This document shows positions 6,122-6,139 of a stretch of DNA of 6,139 nucleotides, piece after piece. Position 1 is the first letter of the stretch. Each line of letters opens with the position of its first letter. This stretch comes from an uncultured Riemerella sp. Lineage in GTDB: Bacteria > Bacteroidota > Bacteroidia > Flavobacteriales > Weeksellaceae. The position numbers and the translations under genes were made by a program. Under the pieces are notes generated by a model that was not told the origin of the DNA, did no database searches, and saw only the letters and a program-made list of their open reading frames with translations. The DNA lies in the NCBI GenBank assembly GCA_938037185.1, contig CALHQK010000118.1:1-6139 (forward strand), read 5' to 3'.

Positions 6122-6139
6122 ATAGGAAATGCTTTGGGA

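Larger units (their letters stand above)
5806..6139. repeat. Two tandem 167-bp repeat units (continuing past window end)
   Basis: Unit A is 5806-5972 and unit B is 5973-6139, aligned without gaps. The first 65 bp differ at about 21 positions, whereas the last 102 bp (5871-5972 versus 6038-6139) differ at only five, all transitions: 5874/6041, 5883/6050, 5904/6071, 5910/6077 and 5959/6126. The second unit ends exactly at the window edge with the sequence that precedes the next ATG, so a third unit probably follows. No terminal inverted repeats, transposase or target duplication is visible, so this is not an insertion sequence on present evidence. Confidence 0.9.

Noticed and set aside
5767..6139. 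Insertion sequence or transposon remnant
   Set aside because: No transposase fragment, terminal inverted repeats or target-site duplication can be seen; only tandem repetition is supported.

Overview
This looks like a chromosomal piece of a Bacteroidota bacterium, most likely a flavobacterium of the Chryseobacterium/Weeksellaceae type. The evidence is an HU-like/DUF4469 protein of a family known almost only from Bacteroidota, a TAnnTTTG-type -7 promoter element before mutS, and A-rich leaders with little Shine-Dalgarno signal. The genus is inference. Base composition is moderate (mid-40s % GC by eye), high for many Chryseobacterium.

Layout, all on the + strand. (1) 8-727: an HU-like DNA-binding protein with a C-terminal DUF4469 domain, closed by a strong intrinsic terminator at 774-803. 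(2) 728-1057: a 330-bp gap without a supported gene. It holds the terminator, an array of five palindromic 14-mers at exactly 23-bp spacing (817-922), a long-loop inverted repeat (975-1003) and a likely mutS promoter (997-1027). (3) 1058-3643: full-length mutS (mismatch recognition ATPase). (4) 3646-5739: full-length recG (fork-remodelling helicase), starting with TTG 2 bp after the mutS stop, so the two are almost certainly co-transcribed as a genome-maintenance operon. (5) 5740-6139: 400 bp of nested tandem repeats. A 167-bp unit occurs twice and runs into the window edge. Its first part is made of 21-bp subrepeats, and each unit contains a short open frame. The frames encode glycine/leucine heptads followed by an identical 21-residue basic tail and a stop.

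MutS and RecG both protect the genome at replication, one by detecting mispairs and the other by regressing forks and processing D-loops or R-loops. Their coupling implies shared expression from the promoter near 1020. No strong terminator follows recG, so transcription may run into the repeats.

The least explained parts are the two repeat systems. The 23-bp array has the geometry of a multi-site protein-binding region. The 167-bp repeats look coding: the four differences between copies inside the conserved tail are all synonymous third-base changes, although the sample is small.
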